From Mycobacterium sp. ACS4331 (GTDB taxonomy: Bacteria > Actinomycetota > Actinomycetes > Mycobacteriales > Mycobacteriaceae): 64,000 nucleotides of DNA. The position numbers and the translations under genes are program-made. The notes under the pieces were generated by a model, which was given only the letters and a program-made list of their open reading frames with translations, had not been told where the DNA came from and ran no database searches. The DNA lies in the NCBI RefSeq assembly GCF_001667265.1, contig NZ_LZHW01000054.1:1-64000 (forward strand), given 5' to 3'. Shown piece by piece: positions 52,016-60,599 of the stretch; position 1 is the first letter of the stretch; every line of letters begins with the position of its first letter.

Positions 52016-52571
52016 CAGCCATTCCCTTCATGCTGGGAAAGCAGCGATCCGGTTACCCCGACCCCCCATACGTCGCACCGGCGGCGGAATCGGTCCGCCC
52101 TGTGTGACTGGCACACCTGCTCCCCGTGATCAGGCTTCTCAGTTCCGCGCGCGATCAAACAGAAATTTGCTGAAATTACGATTTGGTCATAAACTACTTG
52201 GTAGTTCTAATTAGCTGATGCGTAAATTATTTGCGGGAAGCCGCTGATTGGCGATCTGCTTATATATCGCTCGTCGCATCCCCACGGTTACTGGACCCGT
52301 GAAGAGGCTGGCGTCAGGCAGGCCATGCAGTGGAGGATCGGCGGCTCACGGTTGAAGCGTTGCGGGGAGTCCGCCCGGCGGTGGGCGCCGGGCAGACTGC
52401 ACCAATCGCTTCAGTCCCGCGCATCCGACGGATCGGCCCGCCTGGTCGGCCTGCCGGACTGGCCGTCAACCGATCGACGATCCGCTTGACGACCGCCTTC
52501 GCACGCGCACCGGGTGCATCCCGCACGTCACCGGCAGCGGTCCTGGACGCCGCCGTGATTTCCGCTTCGCC

Positions 52572-53025
52572 TCAGGCCTGGTATCCGCGTCGGCCCGACC
52601 GCCAGTCCTTCCAGGCGAGCCCGGGATCCTCCCTCGCAGGTTTCGGAACCACGGGATCGATTGGGCCAGGCTCGATCTCAGCGACATCGAGGGACGGGGC
52701 AGGCAGTGCGCCGTCGGCCTGGCCGACTGCGGGATCGCCGATCCCGGGCGGCGCGGTGCCAGAACGGACGAGTTTCGGTGATGTCCTCGATGGCATCCAC
52801 TGCAGGCCATCGGGGACCGGGCGGTTGCCGTCGGGCTCGATGACCGCCGCAGACAAGCGGATGCTCGGACCCACCCATGATGAGCGCGTTGGTGGCCAGA
52901 AGTTCGATCAGGGACGGCAGCGGCGCCGCCCATCCGACGAGCAGGGCGGCGACCGCTCCCCCCCGCCATCCCCAGCGAACACGACCGTGTACGCATAGCC
53001 GACACCCCCCGATGGCAGCTATCAC
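52572..53025 (-). pseudogene. possible frameshifted small membrane or exported protein
   Basis: From 53025 the minus strand encodes a hydrophobic segment (GGAVAALLVGWAAPLPSLIELLATNALIMGG) in one frame. From about 52874 a different frame encodes a plausible Pro/Asp-rich C-terminus (DGLQWMPSRTSP, then GLAWKDWRSGRRGYQA) ending at a stop at 52572. Joining them needs one frameshift between about 52860 and 52907. A seven-G tract lies further up (about 52960). It could be a real pseudogene or a sequencing error. No family recognised. Confidence 0.3.
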
Positions 53026-53751
53026 TTCACTGGTTGCCTGGCTGGGGCGTCACTCCCCCTCTGCGACGCCTCATGTCCGAGACAGAACGATCCTCCCACC
53101 GTCTGTACAGTGCGTACCGCATTTTTGTCGCATTCACGGAGATTAGTTACCTACGCAAATACTGCTTGCCATCGGATTCTCAGCAATGCCCTGATTACGG
53201 CACGCAGGGCCACTTGGTTAAGCCTCAGATCTCGCGCCAGGTCGGTGAGATGTGAGCGTCACGCACGGTGAGATGTGCAGTGTGACGCCACGCAACTGAG
53301 CCGGGGTGTCCGTCGTCGCCGCCGTGCCCTCGGCCAGTTCGCGCCGCATCCCTCGGATGCGCTCGTCATGCTCGTCCCGTCAGACTTCCCATCTGTTCGT
53401 TGCGGCGTCCACATCCGCACTTTCCGCCTTGATCGGATCACCTGCATTTCACCCGCACCGGCCGCCGAGAAACCCTGCAGAATGGCCCCCGACACTGCCG
53501 GCCACGACGGCGAAACGCCCAGAGCAGTGCCTCGCGCCGGTGACGACAGAAACTGCCATCAGTGCTGCGGGACAAGGCTTCTGGAGTCAGAAGAAACTTC
53601 TGGTGTGGGCCGCGATGCAGGCGTAGCATCGATTTCACGACGGGTTCGGGAGTGACTGATCCGAAGAGTCGGCGAAGAGATGAAAGCCGGCCGCGTTGGA
53701 GATAATGAGACGCGCTCAACGTTCTCCCGGGCCCGCCCTGTGCGTTCAGGA

Positions 53752-53880
53752 TCAGGTCAGAATCCGGTCCTCGACGTCGGCGCGGTCCGGCACCTCCTGC
53801 AGCAGGGCTGAGGCGCCACCGCACGTCTTCCACGCCGCCGCCCACGTCATCGCCAGCGTGTGCGCCCCGAGCACCAGCAC
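53752..53880 (-). CDS. short frame downstream of the nuclease, possible gene fragment
   Basis: A 42-codon minus-strand frame (GTG start) reading VLVLGAHTLAMTWAAAW onward, with strongly GC-biased third positions. It shares the reading frame of the nuclease gene, beyond two stop codons. It may be a tiny gene or the worn tail of a longer one. Confidence 0.25.
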   Translation of the reverse strand: MLVLGAHTLAMTWAAAWKTCGGASALLQEVPDRADVEDRILT

Positions 53881-53937
53881 GTCGACCGTGTCATGTGCCC
53901 CTCGCCAGTGGTCGACACTGCCGTTTCAGCTCCCAAG

Positions 53938-54840
53938 TCATCCGCCGCCGGCGCCGAAGGCGGCCACGAACGGGATCCTTCGCGCCCACTCCGGGTGGTC
54001 GATCAGCGGGTTGCGGTTGCCCTGGATCTCTGCCACGGCCGCGTTGCGGTGAAGCTCCCACTCACCCGCGGGCTCGGCCTCGTGCCAGTCCAGCAGGAGG
54101 GGCAGCCGATCGGGCTGCAGTTCGCGGGCCTGATCACCGATCACGCCGGGGTAGCGCACCAGGAAGTACAGGGTGGCCCGCGCGACCGCACCCTTGCCCG
54201 CGCTGGGCTCGAACCGGCCCGGTTCCGATCTGCCACAGTCCAGCATGTGAGCCCGGTCGGCTTCCGGGAAGTCGAAATAGGGCGTATTCCCCCGAAAGCT
54301 GTTGCAGCGCACTTCACAGGCGAACAGGTGGTGCAGGTCGCCCCGCATGGGTTCCGCCTTGGCGAACGACGACTGCGGCACCACATGCTCGCAGTTGAAC
54401 GGCAGTGCATCCGCCACCTGAGCCGCCGCATCCTGCGCGTCGATGTCACCATCCTGAATGCGCAGCTGCTGAAGTGCAGCGGTTCGGGCCGCCGCGATCT
54501 GGGCGTCTGCGCGGATGAAGTCCTCGGGGTCAAAGGCCTTGCCGGAGTACACCGACCGAAGCCTGCGGTCGGGATGAAGATCCACCCACGGATAGACCAT
54601 TCGCGCCGGCGCGTAACGCGGCCGGTTCGTGTGCGTCCGAAGCACCAGTGCGTGCAGGGCGTCGAGAAGCGCGGCGCCGGAACGATCCGGGTCGATGTCG
54701 CTGTAGTAACGCTGCGCCTGTTCCGCGTCGGCGGCGGCGTCGTAGTACGTTCGGGCCTCGTTGGCCTGAAGGCTGGCGATTCCCTCATCGAGGATCGCCT
54801 GATCCAGTTCCGGTTGCTGCGCGTCGATGAAAGTGACCAT
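53938..54840 (-). CDS. EndA/NucM-type (endonuclease I) nuclease
   Basis: A 300-residue nuclease of the endonuclease I family. The beta-beta-alpha-metal core is clear: NCEHVVPQSSF (about 149-159), GDLHHLFACEVRCNSFRGN (about 167-185), and the conserved C-terminal WELHRNAAVAEIQGNRNPLIDHPEW. Family enzymes cut DNA non-specifically and are usually secreted; this one has no signal peptide, so it would stay in the cell and be dangerous unless controlled. GGGAGGA precedes the ATG at 54840. It is the last member of a minus-strand cluster with an S41 peptidase, a hydrolase and a caspase-like protein, and shares an upstream element with them. Confidence 0.83.
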   Translation of the reverse strand: MVTFIDAQQPELDQAILDEGIASLQANEARTYYDAAADAEQAQRYYSDIDPDRSGAALLDALHALVLRTHTNRPRYAPARMVYPWVDLHPDRRLRSVYSGKAFDPEDFIRADAQIAAARTAALQQLRIQDGDIDAQDAAAQVADALPFNCEHVVPQSSFAKAEPMRGDLHHLFACEVRCNSFRGNTPYFDFPEADRAHMLDCGRSEPGRFEPSAGKGAVARATLYFLVRYPGVIGDQARELQPDRLPLLLDWHEAEPAGEWELHRNAAVAEIQGNRNPLIDHPEWARRIPFVAAFGAGGG

Positions 54841-54906
54841 CGCCGTTCCTCCCCGTGATCGGTCCGCGGTCAATCTGAGCCTAGGTTCGGCCGGCGCTGG
54901 GGCATC

Positions 54907-54920
54907 GCGTAGTGCGGTAC
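54907..54920 (+). promoter_or_regulatory. cluster element GCGTAGT-N4-TAC, nuclease copy
   Basis: GCGTAGTGCGGTAC, 67 bp before the nuclease start. The same GCGTAGT-N4-TAC pattern occurs before the S41 gene (57226-57239) and the caspase gene (60105-60118, other strand). This copy is the most divergent in the centre. Confidence 0.45.
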
Positions 54921-55045
54921 CCGACCATGAGGGTGGGGGTTCGGCGGCCGGAGGACTCCAGACCGCCGGTCCCGGAGTGCATTCCGCCGCCTGCGTTGCG
55001 TAATCGCGTGCCGGACAGGCCTTCCAAAGGCGGAGAGCCAGCGCC

Positions 55046-55059
55046 CCGACACGTGTCGG
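55046..55059. promoter_or_regulatory. perfect 14-bp palindrome upstream of the nuclease
   Basis: CCGACACGTGTCGG, two-fold symmetric over all 14 bases, between the S41 gene and the nuclease gene. Candidate operator; regulator unknown. Confidence 0.4.
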
Positions 55060-55069
55060 ACAGAGATGC

Positions 55070-55111
55070 GGCCCGCGGGAGTGAAGCGACATTGACTCAC
55101 CCCCGCGGGCC
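55070..55111 (-). terminator. hairpin after the S41 peptidase gene
   Basis: GGCCCGCGGG pairs with CCCGCGGGCC, 22 bases apart, 24 bp past the S41 stop. It would separate the S41 gene from the nuclease gene, in keeping with the nuclease having its own upstream element. Confidence 0.5.
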
Positions 55112-55134
55112 ACACGCACCAGCCCGGCCCTCAG

Positions 55135-57114
55135 TCAGACGGTCACGCGACGGGACGCGACCAGTCCCCCTTCGGCGTACCCGTCGACCCGCAGGACCTG
55201 TCCGGCCGTCGCGCCTTCGACCTCGATGCTGATCTGATCTGCGCCGACATCCTCCGAGGTCAGCGGACGGTCATCCAGTGTGAGGTCGACCCGATCGGCG
55301 CCCTCGGCATCGACCGTCACCGTCAGCGTGCCCCCGGCGATCGAGGTGGCAATCGCCAATCGCCGCACCGGCATCGAGGCCAGCAGCTCCCCGGCCGCAT
55401 TCAGCAGATCGACGTTGTTCGCCAACAGGTCGTCACGGGTCAGTCTGTGGACGACGTCGGGACGCACGCCCAGATCCTCGACCGGGGTCCCGGACAGTTC
55501 GCCGACCCGCAGCGTTCTCCGGATCGACACCCGCATATTGGCGCCGTTGGGCAGCGGCCGGTATGGCGACGAACTGTCCGCCGGCGTGGGCTCCTGCAGC
55601 AGCTGAGTCAGCAGCGCGTGCGTCCAGACGTTGGCACCGCCTGCACCGGTGTTCTCGTCGACTCCGAGGATCCTGCCCACCGCGTGATCGGCGAAACCGG
55701 CCGCGAAGATGTCGGTGGCCGAGTAGCAGCGGGCATCGGTGATCAGCACCACTGGGCCGCAGTACGTCTGACCGATGGCATTCGCGCCGTCCTCGGGTGT
55801 GATGGGCCGAGCCGCCGAGAACGTGGCACCCGTCTCGGTGGCCATGTCCAGCGACTCCACCCAGGGACGCAGCCCGATCCGGGGATCGTCCTTGTGGCGC
55901 GCGCAGATCCGCAGGTTCAGCGGCGTGCTGATGAACTGCACCGGTTCGGGCGAGATCCTCCTCGGCGTCATGGTCTGCAGGGTGAACTCGCTGGCCAGGA
56001 TGCTGCCGCCGCCGTTGTCGCGGACGTCGACGATCAGCCCGTTCTGTGGCAGTTCCGCTGCGAGCCGGACGAACTCATCTCGGAATGCCACCGGATCGGG
56101 GACGGCGAACGTGAAGATCCGCAGATGCCCGAAGGTCCCGTGCGCCGTGTCGACCGTCCTGGCACGGAACACCCCCGGCATGGACGTGGGCAGGTCCGCC
56201 CCTGCGACGGCTGCCGGTTCGTCGAGCACAGCAGACGTCATGCCGCCCTCGAGTTGGATCACCTCGGGGACGTAGAGAAGCTTGTTCGCCCGGGTCTTCT
56301 CATCGGAATCCAGATCGAGTCCCATCGACAGGGCGTTGCTGCTGACGGCGTTGAGATCGTCGGCCATGGGCTGGTTCTCGATGACCCTCCACTGTTCGCG
56401 AAGCTCCTGTGTGGAACCGTCCAGCCCCTTGTAGGTCACCGTGACCCACTCCTCGTCGGGAGGAAGCTGAATGACCAACGGTCGCAGGGTGAGTGAATCG
56501 AGGCCGCGCGCCAGGTTTGCCGCGTCGTTGCTACCGGCGAACCGCGCGCCATTGAGCGCGACCGCACGCTTGATGGGTGTGCCGTTCCAGTGCGTCACCT
56601 CGGCCCCTGGCCCGAACTGCGGAGCACTGAAACCGTTCCGGACCCGGGTCACGACGTAATGCTCGTCGTCACCGTCGAAGTACTTCTCAATACTGAACGG
56701 CAGGAACGCGATCCGGCCGGCGAACGGCGCGGGCAGCAGATAGTTGGTGTGCAGATCCCGCATCGAATGGAAGATGCTGGACATCTCCTTGTGGAAGATC
56801 CACTCCTTCGACATCGTGGCAGTGGTCTGGCGATCCATTCGGCTTCGCATGAGCCGCAACCGCTGCAACGGGTTGACCGCGTGCATCGCGATCTTCAACG
56901 GCAGGTGGACGTAGTTCTGTTCGAGCAGCACCAGCGCCTGCTCGACGAGTGTTTTGCGCTGCCCCAGGGTGAGCCCGCCCGCCCCCTCCAGGAAGGTCGA
57001 CAGCGGCATCTCTGAATTCTGCAGGGTCTGTACCGCCGCCCTGGTGGCCGCCTTTCTCGTCCGGGACGTGACGGAGACCCTTCTGGTCCGCCGCGTTGCC
57101 GCCGTTGTTGCCAT
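55135..57114 (-). CDS. S41-family (tail-specific protease-like) peptidase
   Basis: A 659-residue protein. An Arg/Thr-rich N-terminus is followed by a helical part (about 40-130), a beta-rich, PDZ-like middle (FGPGAEVTHWNGTPI, about 167-181), and the S41 core: LIVDVRDNGGGS (360-371), then VLITDARCYSATDIFAAGF with the likely nucleophile Ser465, then LGVDENTGAGG. About 550-659 form a C-terminal beta domain. Tail-specific proteases are usually exported; this one has no signal peptide. Substrate unknown. GGGGGAG lies just before the ATG at 57114; the ATG at 57129 has no such site. Confidence 0.8.
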   Translation of the reverse strand: MATTAATRRTRRVSVTSRTRKAATRAAVQTLQNSEMPLSTFLEGAGGLTLGQRKTLVEQALVLLEQNYVHLPLKIAMHAVNPLQRLRLMRSRMDRQTTATMSKEWIFHKEMSSIFHSMRDLHTNYLLPAPFAGRIAFLPFSIEKYFDGDDEHYVVTRVRNGFSAPQFGPGAEVTHWNGTPIKRAVALNGARFAGSNDAANLARGLDSLTLRPLVIQLPPDEEWVTVTYKGLDGSTQELREQWRVIENQPMADDLNAVSSNALSMGLDLDSDEKTRANKLLYVPEVIQLEGGMTSAVLDEPAAVAGADLPTSMPGVFRARTVDTAHGTFGHLRIFTFAVPDPVAFRDEFVRLAAELPQNGLIVDVRDNGGGSILASEFTLQTMTPRRISPEPVQFISTPLNLRICARHKDDPRIGLRPWVESLDMATETGATFSAARPITPEDGANAIGQTYCGPVVLITDARCYSATDIFAAGFADHAVGRILGVDENTGAGGANVWTHALLTQLLQEPTPADSSSPYRPLPNGANMRVSIRRTLRVGELSGTPVEDLGVRPDVVHRLTRDDLLANNVDLLNAAGELLASMPVRRLAIATSIAGGTLTVTVDAEGADRVDLTLDDRPLTSEDVGADQISIEVEGATAGQVLRVDGYAEGGLVASRRVTV

Positions 57115-57225
57115 GATCTCCCCCAACATTCGGGCAGGCCCCCCAGCCTGCGCTGCGTCTGTTCTGTACCGTCACCCCCGCGACCGGTCAGGATCCACAT
57201 TCGACCTCGACGGCTGTGTTGGCGT

Positions 57226-57239
57226 GCGTAGTCGACTAC
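57226..57239 (+). promoter_or_regulatory. cluster element GCGTAGT-N4-TAC, S41 copy
   Basis: GCGTAGTCGACTAC; its core GTAGTCGACTAC (57228-57239) is a perfect 12-bp palindrome. It lies 112 bp before the S41 start and 6 bp past the hydrolase stop. Extended on the minus strand it reads GTAGTCGACTACGCA, matching 14 of 15 bases at the caspase copy. Confidence 0.6.
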
Positions 57240-57245
57240 CTCTTC

Positions 57246-58175
57246 TCAGCCCTGCATAGCCTCGTGAATCCTTTTGGCCACCACAGGATCACCGAGGTAG
57301 CCGCTGATGCCATGCCGGTTCTGCGTGGGATTGTCGACGTCGGTCTTGTTCTCGATGGCGGGATTCTCGGGGTTGATCCGGAAATGCTCGGCATCCAACG
57401 GAAACAGCGACACCACGTCACGGGGATCCATCGCGTTGAACCACGCCGACGCACACTCGGGCGTGCGGTTGGCGCCCGCCCCGATCACCGCCGGAGCCAA
57501 CTTCTGGATCGCGTTGACCGCCAGCGGTGACCCGACGGTGACGAACAGCGGCACCTTCCACTTTGCGGGTCCGCCCTCGAACTGCGGGCCGCCGAATCGC
57601 CGCAACACCGTGTAGGCCACCACGCTGCCCAGCGAATGGCCCACGACGACGCTCTCGGCACCGTCGGTCATCGCCTTCTTCACGCCGTCATCGATCTTGC
57701 GCCGGATGGGGTCCTTGGTCAGGTACTCGAAGACGTCGAACGTGGCGAGCGCGATCGTGGCCGCGCTCAACTCAGGCCGGGTGTCGAGCTTCTGCAGGAC
57801 CGCCCGCACCCACGGCCAGTTCAGCGGCCCCTTCTCGGTGAAGTGTGCGTCCGCGGCCTCCTCGACCTCGTCGTCGCTGATCTGGTATTTGGCCCGGACC
57901 TGGTCGAACACCGACAGCAGGAACCTCTTGGCGGCGTCGTCGTCAGGTCCGTCGCCCTTGAGGATCACCTCCGCGACCTCGTCCGGAGACTTGCCGTGCG
58001 CCATCTGGTCCAGTGCGTCGCCGTAGAACGGGAAACGCACTCGGTCGGCGTCGATCGGCGGCAAGCCGTTCTGCGCCAGGCCCTTCGCCAGATCGTCGAC
58101 CCACTCCTGCTTGAGCTTCGCCGGATCCCTGCCCTGCTGTGCCCGTCCGTGGATGAACACGAGTTCTCTTGACAT
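57246..58175 (-). CDS. alpha/beta-hydrolase associated with the caspase-like gene
   Basis: A 309-residue alpha/beta-hydrolase without a signal peptide. The N-terminus ELVFIHGRAQQG supplies the oxyanion strand, the nucleophile elbow is GHSLG at 179-183 (Ser181), and RHGISGYLGD near residue 290 supplies the catalytic His. It resembles lipase-like hydrolases and could cut lipids or another ester. It starts 26 bp after the caspase-like gene and is surely on the same transcript. AAAGGGAAAAC precedes the ATG. Confidence 0.82.
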   Translation of the reverse strand: MSRELVFIHGRAQQGRDPAKLKQEWVDDLAKGLAQNGLPPIDADRVRFPFYGDALDQMAHGKSPDEVAEVILKGDGPDDDAAKRFLLSVFDQVRAKYQISDDEVEEAADAHFTEKGPLNWPWVRAVLQKLDTRPELSAATIALATFDVFEYLTKDPIRRKIDDGVKKAMTDGAESVVVGHSLGSVVAYTVLRRFGGPQFEGGPAKWKVPLFVTVGSPLAVNAIQKLAPAVIGAGANRTPECASAWFNAMDPRDVVSLFPLDAEHFRINPENPAIENKTDVDNPTQNRHGISGYLGDPVVAKRIHEAMQG

Positions 58176-58201
58176 GTTTTCCCTTTCGAGTGGCTGATGG
58201 T

Positions 58202-60004
58202 CTACTGGTCGGCCACCTCGGCGGCCACAAGCAGGTCGGTCGCCCCGGCGTCGAACACGGTCCACAGCGACGGCAGCAGCAGTTCTCGTAACTCTCCCAG
58301 CGTCGTGTCCTCCCCCGGGCCCAGTGTCGGGAGCAGGGGCCATCCCTGACTGAGCAGCGGAAGTAACGGCGCGACCGAACGCCGGGCTCCCCCGTCGCGG
58401 AGCCGGCCGGCCAGCAGTTCCACGTCGAACAGCGAGGCCGCGGCTGCGTCGAGATCCTCGGCGAGTTCGGCGGCCGAGGGCTTGCTGCCGAGCGCCTGAG
58501 CGGCATAGGCCGCGTAGACCGCGATCACCGGATCCGTTGGCGCAGCACCGGCCAGCGCCGTGGCCACCTGCAGGCCATCGGTGGCCACACCCGGTCTCCC
58601 GTGCCGCGCACCCGCCGCCACGACGGCACGCACCTGCCGCACCGGGGTGTCGGCGCCGCCCGCGCGGGGTTCGAGAGCCAGCGAAAGGATCTCCCGGTCG
58701 CGGATCAGCACGTCGGTGATGAATCCGGGCACGATGGGCAGCGCGGCCACGGTGTCGTTGTCGAATTCGACGACGACGCTGAGCTTCTCGTCGCCCGGTT
58801 GGGACCGGATGATCCGATTGCGGCGCGCGACGGCGACCGATGCATCGCGGCAGTGCACATTCGTCGGCGTCGCCCCCCGGATCCTGACGACCGTCGTCCG
58901 GGGATCGCGTGCGCGGGCGAACGGTTCCGCGATCTGCGCGACATGCGTGGCGAAGTCCCTGGCACCCGGGGCAGGTGCCTCGGCGGCGCGGGCGACCTCC
59001 TCCTCGAACGCCTGGGCGTCATCCGCGACGCTGCGCAGCAGGGCATCCGCGATCTGCGTGACGGTTCGGGCCTCGGCCGCGGGGATCCGCGCATCGGGGA
59101 AGAACACACCGCCCATGTCGGGCAGTCCGTGCGGCGGGCTCAGGATCGCACCACCCAATGCCGGTCCGATTCCCGCGACGTCGAAATCCAGTCCCGGTGG
59201 CGCCATAGGGGGTTGTCCCTGGAACCTGGCGAGCCAGTGCAGATTCGCCGTTCCGAACTGCACCTCGAACGCCGGGGTCTGGTCCTGGCTGATGTTCAGG
59301 TCGATGAGCCGGTCGGCGACGGCCTGTTCAAGGTAGACCCCAAGCTCACCGGAGTACAGGTACCGCGCGGAGTCCCCCGCCGCCTGGGCGGCGGTCAGGA
59401 TCGAGACGACCTTGCCCTGCAGGGCATCGTGCAGCACTTCGGTGTAGATGCCCTGGGCGGCCACGGTGTTCACCTCGAGGGCGGCCTGTCCTGTGGTGCA
59501 CGCGTAGAAGACGTCGACTCGGCGGTTGGGAACCGGCAGCGGGTCGTTGGGGAAGGCCGAAACCCCGGTGAGCCGCTGCCCCTGCAGATCACGGGCCGGG
59601 GTGCGGCACGCATCGGAGATGATGACGACGTGCGGCGTCCTGCCGCTGCGCGCGTCCAGGGTGGACATGAAGACGCTGATCGCCGCGCTGCCCTGTTGTG
59701 GCGCCCGGGACAGCAGCCACGTCTCGGAGTGGTCGACGATCATCCCGTGGCCGGAGAAGTACAGGATCAACTGCTCGACACCCTGATCGATCACCGCGCG
59801 GACGGCGTCGATGATGCTGTCAGCCGTGACGACCGCGCCGTCGGCGTCGGTGATCAGATGCGCGAGCTCGGGTGCGATCGCGCCCTGATCCGGTGCTGTC
59901 GCCCACTCATGCATCTGCTTCGCGCCGGCCGCGGCGGCGTTCAGCGTCGGCAAACCGCCACCGGTGGTCCTGTCCACCCCGACGAAGATCCCCCCGCGCA
60001 CCAT
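58202..60004 (-). CDS. caspase-like (peptidase C14) protein
   Basis: A 600-residue protein. The N-terminal about 250 residues form a caspase-like domain with the dyad His86 in LILYFSGHGM and Cys133 in VVIISDACRT, and an opening GIFVGVDRTTGG typical of the fold. The remaining about 350 residues have no recognised domain; they include beta-rich stretches and a helical C-terminus that may sense or bind a partner. Bacterial caspases are often effectors of regulated cell death and phage defence. GGAG lies about 6 nt before the ATG at 60004. It heads an operon with the alpha/beta-hydrolase. Confidence 0.85.
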   Translation of the reverse strand: MVRGGIFVGVDRTTGGGLPTLNAAAAGAKQMHEWATAPDQGAIAPELAHLITDADGAVVTADSIIDAVRAVIDQGVEQLILYFSGHGMIVDHSETWLLSRAPQQGSAAISVFMSTLDARSGRTPHVVIISDACRTPARDLQGQRLTGVSAFPNDPLPVPNRRVDVFYACTTGQAALEVNTVAAQGIYTEVLHDALQGKVVSILTAAQAAGDSARYLYSGELGVYLEQAVADRLIDLNISQDQTPAFEVQFGTANLHWLARFQGQPPMAPPGLDFDVAGIGPALGGAILSPPHGLPDMGGVFFPDARIPAAEARTVTQIADALLRSVADDAQAFEEEVARAAEAPAPGARDFATHVAQIAEPFARARDPRTTVVRIRGATPTNVHCRDASVAVARRNRIIRSQPGDEKLSVVVEFDNDTVAALPIVPGFITDVLIRDREILSLALEPRAGGADTPVRQVRAVVAAGARHGRPGVATDGLQVATALAGAAPTDPVIAVYAAYAAQALGSKPSAAELAEDLDAAAASLFDVELLAGRLRDGGARRSVAPLLPLLSQGWPLLPTLGPGEDTTLGELRELLLPSLWTVFDAGATDLLVAAEVADQ

Positions 60005-60104
60005 TGCGGCTCCGTTTCCTTCTCCCCCGACCACACGTGCCCGTCATTGTTGCCCGCCCCTGCGGCATCGGGCCAGGGTTGCGCCACCGCCACGGCGGGT
60101 TCGA

Positions 60105-60118
60105 GTAGCCGACTACGC
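60105..60118 (-). promoter_or_regulatory. cluster element GCGTAGT-N4-TAC, caspase copy
   Basis: On the minus strand GCGTAGTCGGCTAC, 100 bp before the caspase-like start. It differs from the S41 copy at one base in this 14-mer. The core is a near-perfect palindrome. Confidence 0.6.
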
Positions 60119-60246
60119 ATACACGGCGCTGGGACCGCAGGGCCATGACGGTGCCTGGCGGCGACGACGAGATCGTCGCCCCGATCGCGACTTTGGCCGT
60201 CTGCGTCGGATCGCTCAGAGGTCCAGCCGCCGCGCCCCTGGTGGTC

Positions 60247-60441
60247 TCATCGGCGCCGTGCCCGCCACAGCGCGGACACCGCCGCGACGCCCACCGACGT
60301 CCCGACAGCGAGCGCGAAGACCGCGAGCACCAGGTGCCGCGGGCGCTCCGAGGCGATGAACGCCGCGAGTTGCGCGCCGCCGGCGATCAGGGCCAGCACC
60401 GCGAAGGCCGCACCGAGCAGGGCCAGCGTCCTGTGCGGCAT
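60247..60441 (-). CDS. small membrane protein, two TM segments
   Basis: A 64-residue protein made of two membrane helices (about 5-26 and 36-57) and a basic tail (RARRR). AGGAGG lies 8 nt before the ATG at 60441, a strong site. It lies upstream of the caspase operon on the same strand but the cluster element falls in the 242-bp gap, so it is probably a separate unit. Function unknown. Confidence 0.65.
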   Translation of the reverse strand: MPHRTLALLGAAFAVLALIAGGAQLAAFIASERPRHLVLAVFALAVGTSVGVAAVSALWRARRR

Positions 60442-60599
60442 GGCTGCACCTCCTGTCGGCTTCCAGGGCAGAGACGACATACCCGGACAGCGGAATGTCC
60501 ACCCCGGCGGCCCTCGCGACAGCCATGCGGTTCCAACAACCTGGCCTGCCCCGGCGCGCCAGCACGACGATTTGACCACCTCCGAGAGATGATGCGGGT

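Larger units (their letters stand above)
52016..53937. other. long region without a convincing intact gene
   Basis: About 1.9 kb between the secreted protein gene and the nuclease gene. 52150-52270 and 53080-53230 are visibly AT-richer than the rest. Many short frames are open on both strands but none has family resemblance. Two parts look like decayed or interrupted coding: 52572-53025 and 53752-53880 on the minus strand (separate entries). Direct copies of GGTGAGATGTG lie near 53245-53277. It may be the edge of an accessory island. Confidence 0.45.

Noticed and set aside
52102..52116. GTGTG-N5-CACAC, CRP-like inverted repeat upstream of the secreted Leu-rich protein
   Set aside because: The spacer and half-sites do not fit the mycobacterial CRP consensus well enough.
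53275..53655. 126-codon plus-strand frame and overlapping frames
   Set aside because: All are Arg/Cys-rich with no consistent coding signal; treated as non-coding.
58601..60148. 515-codon plus-strand frame
   Set aside because: Antisense shadow of the caspase-like gene.
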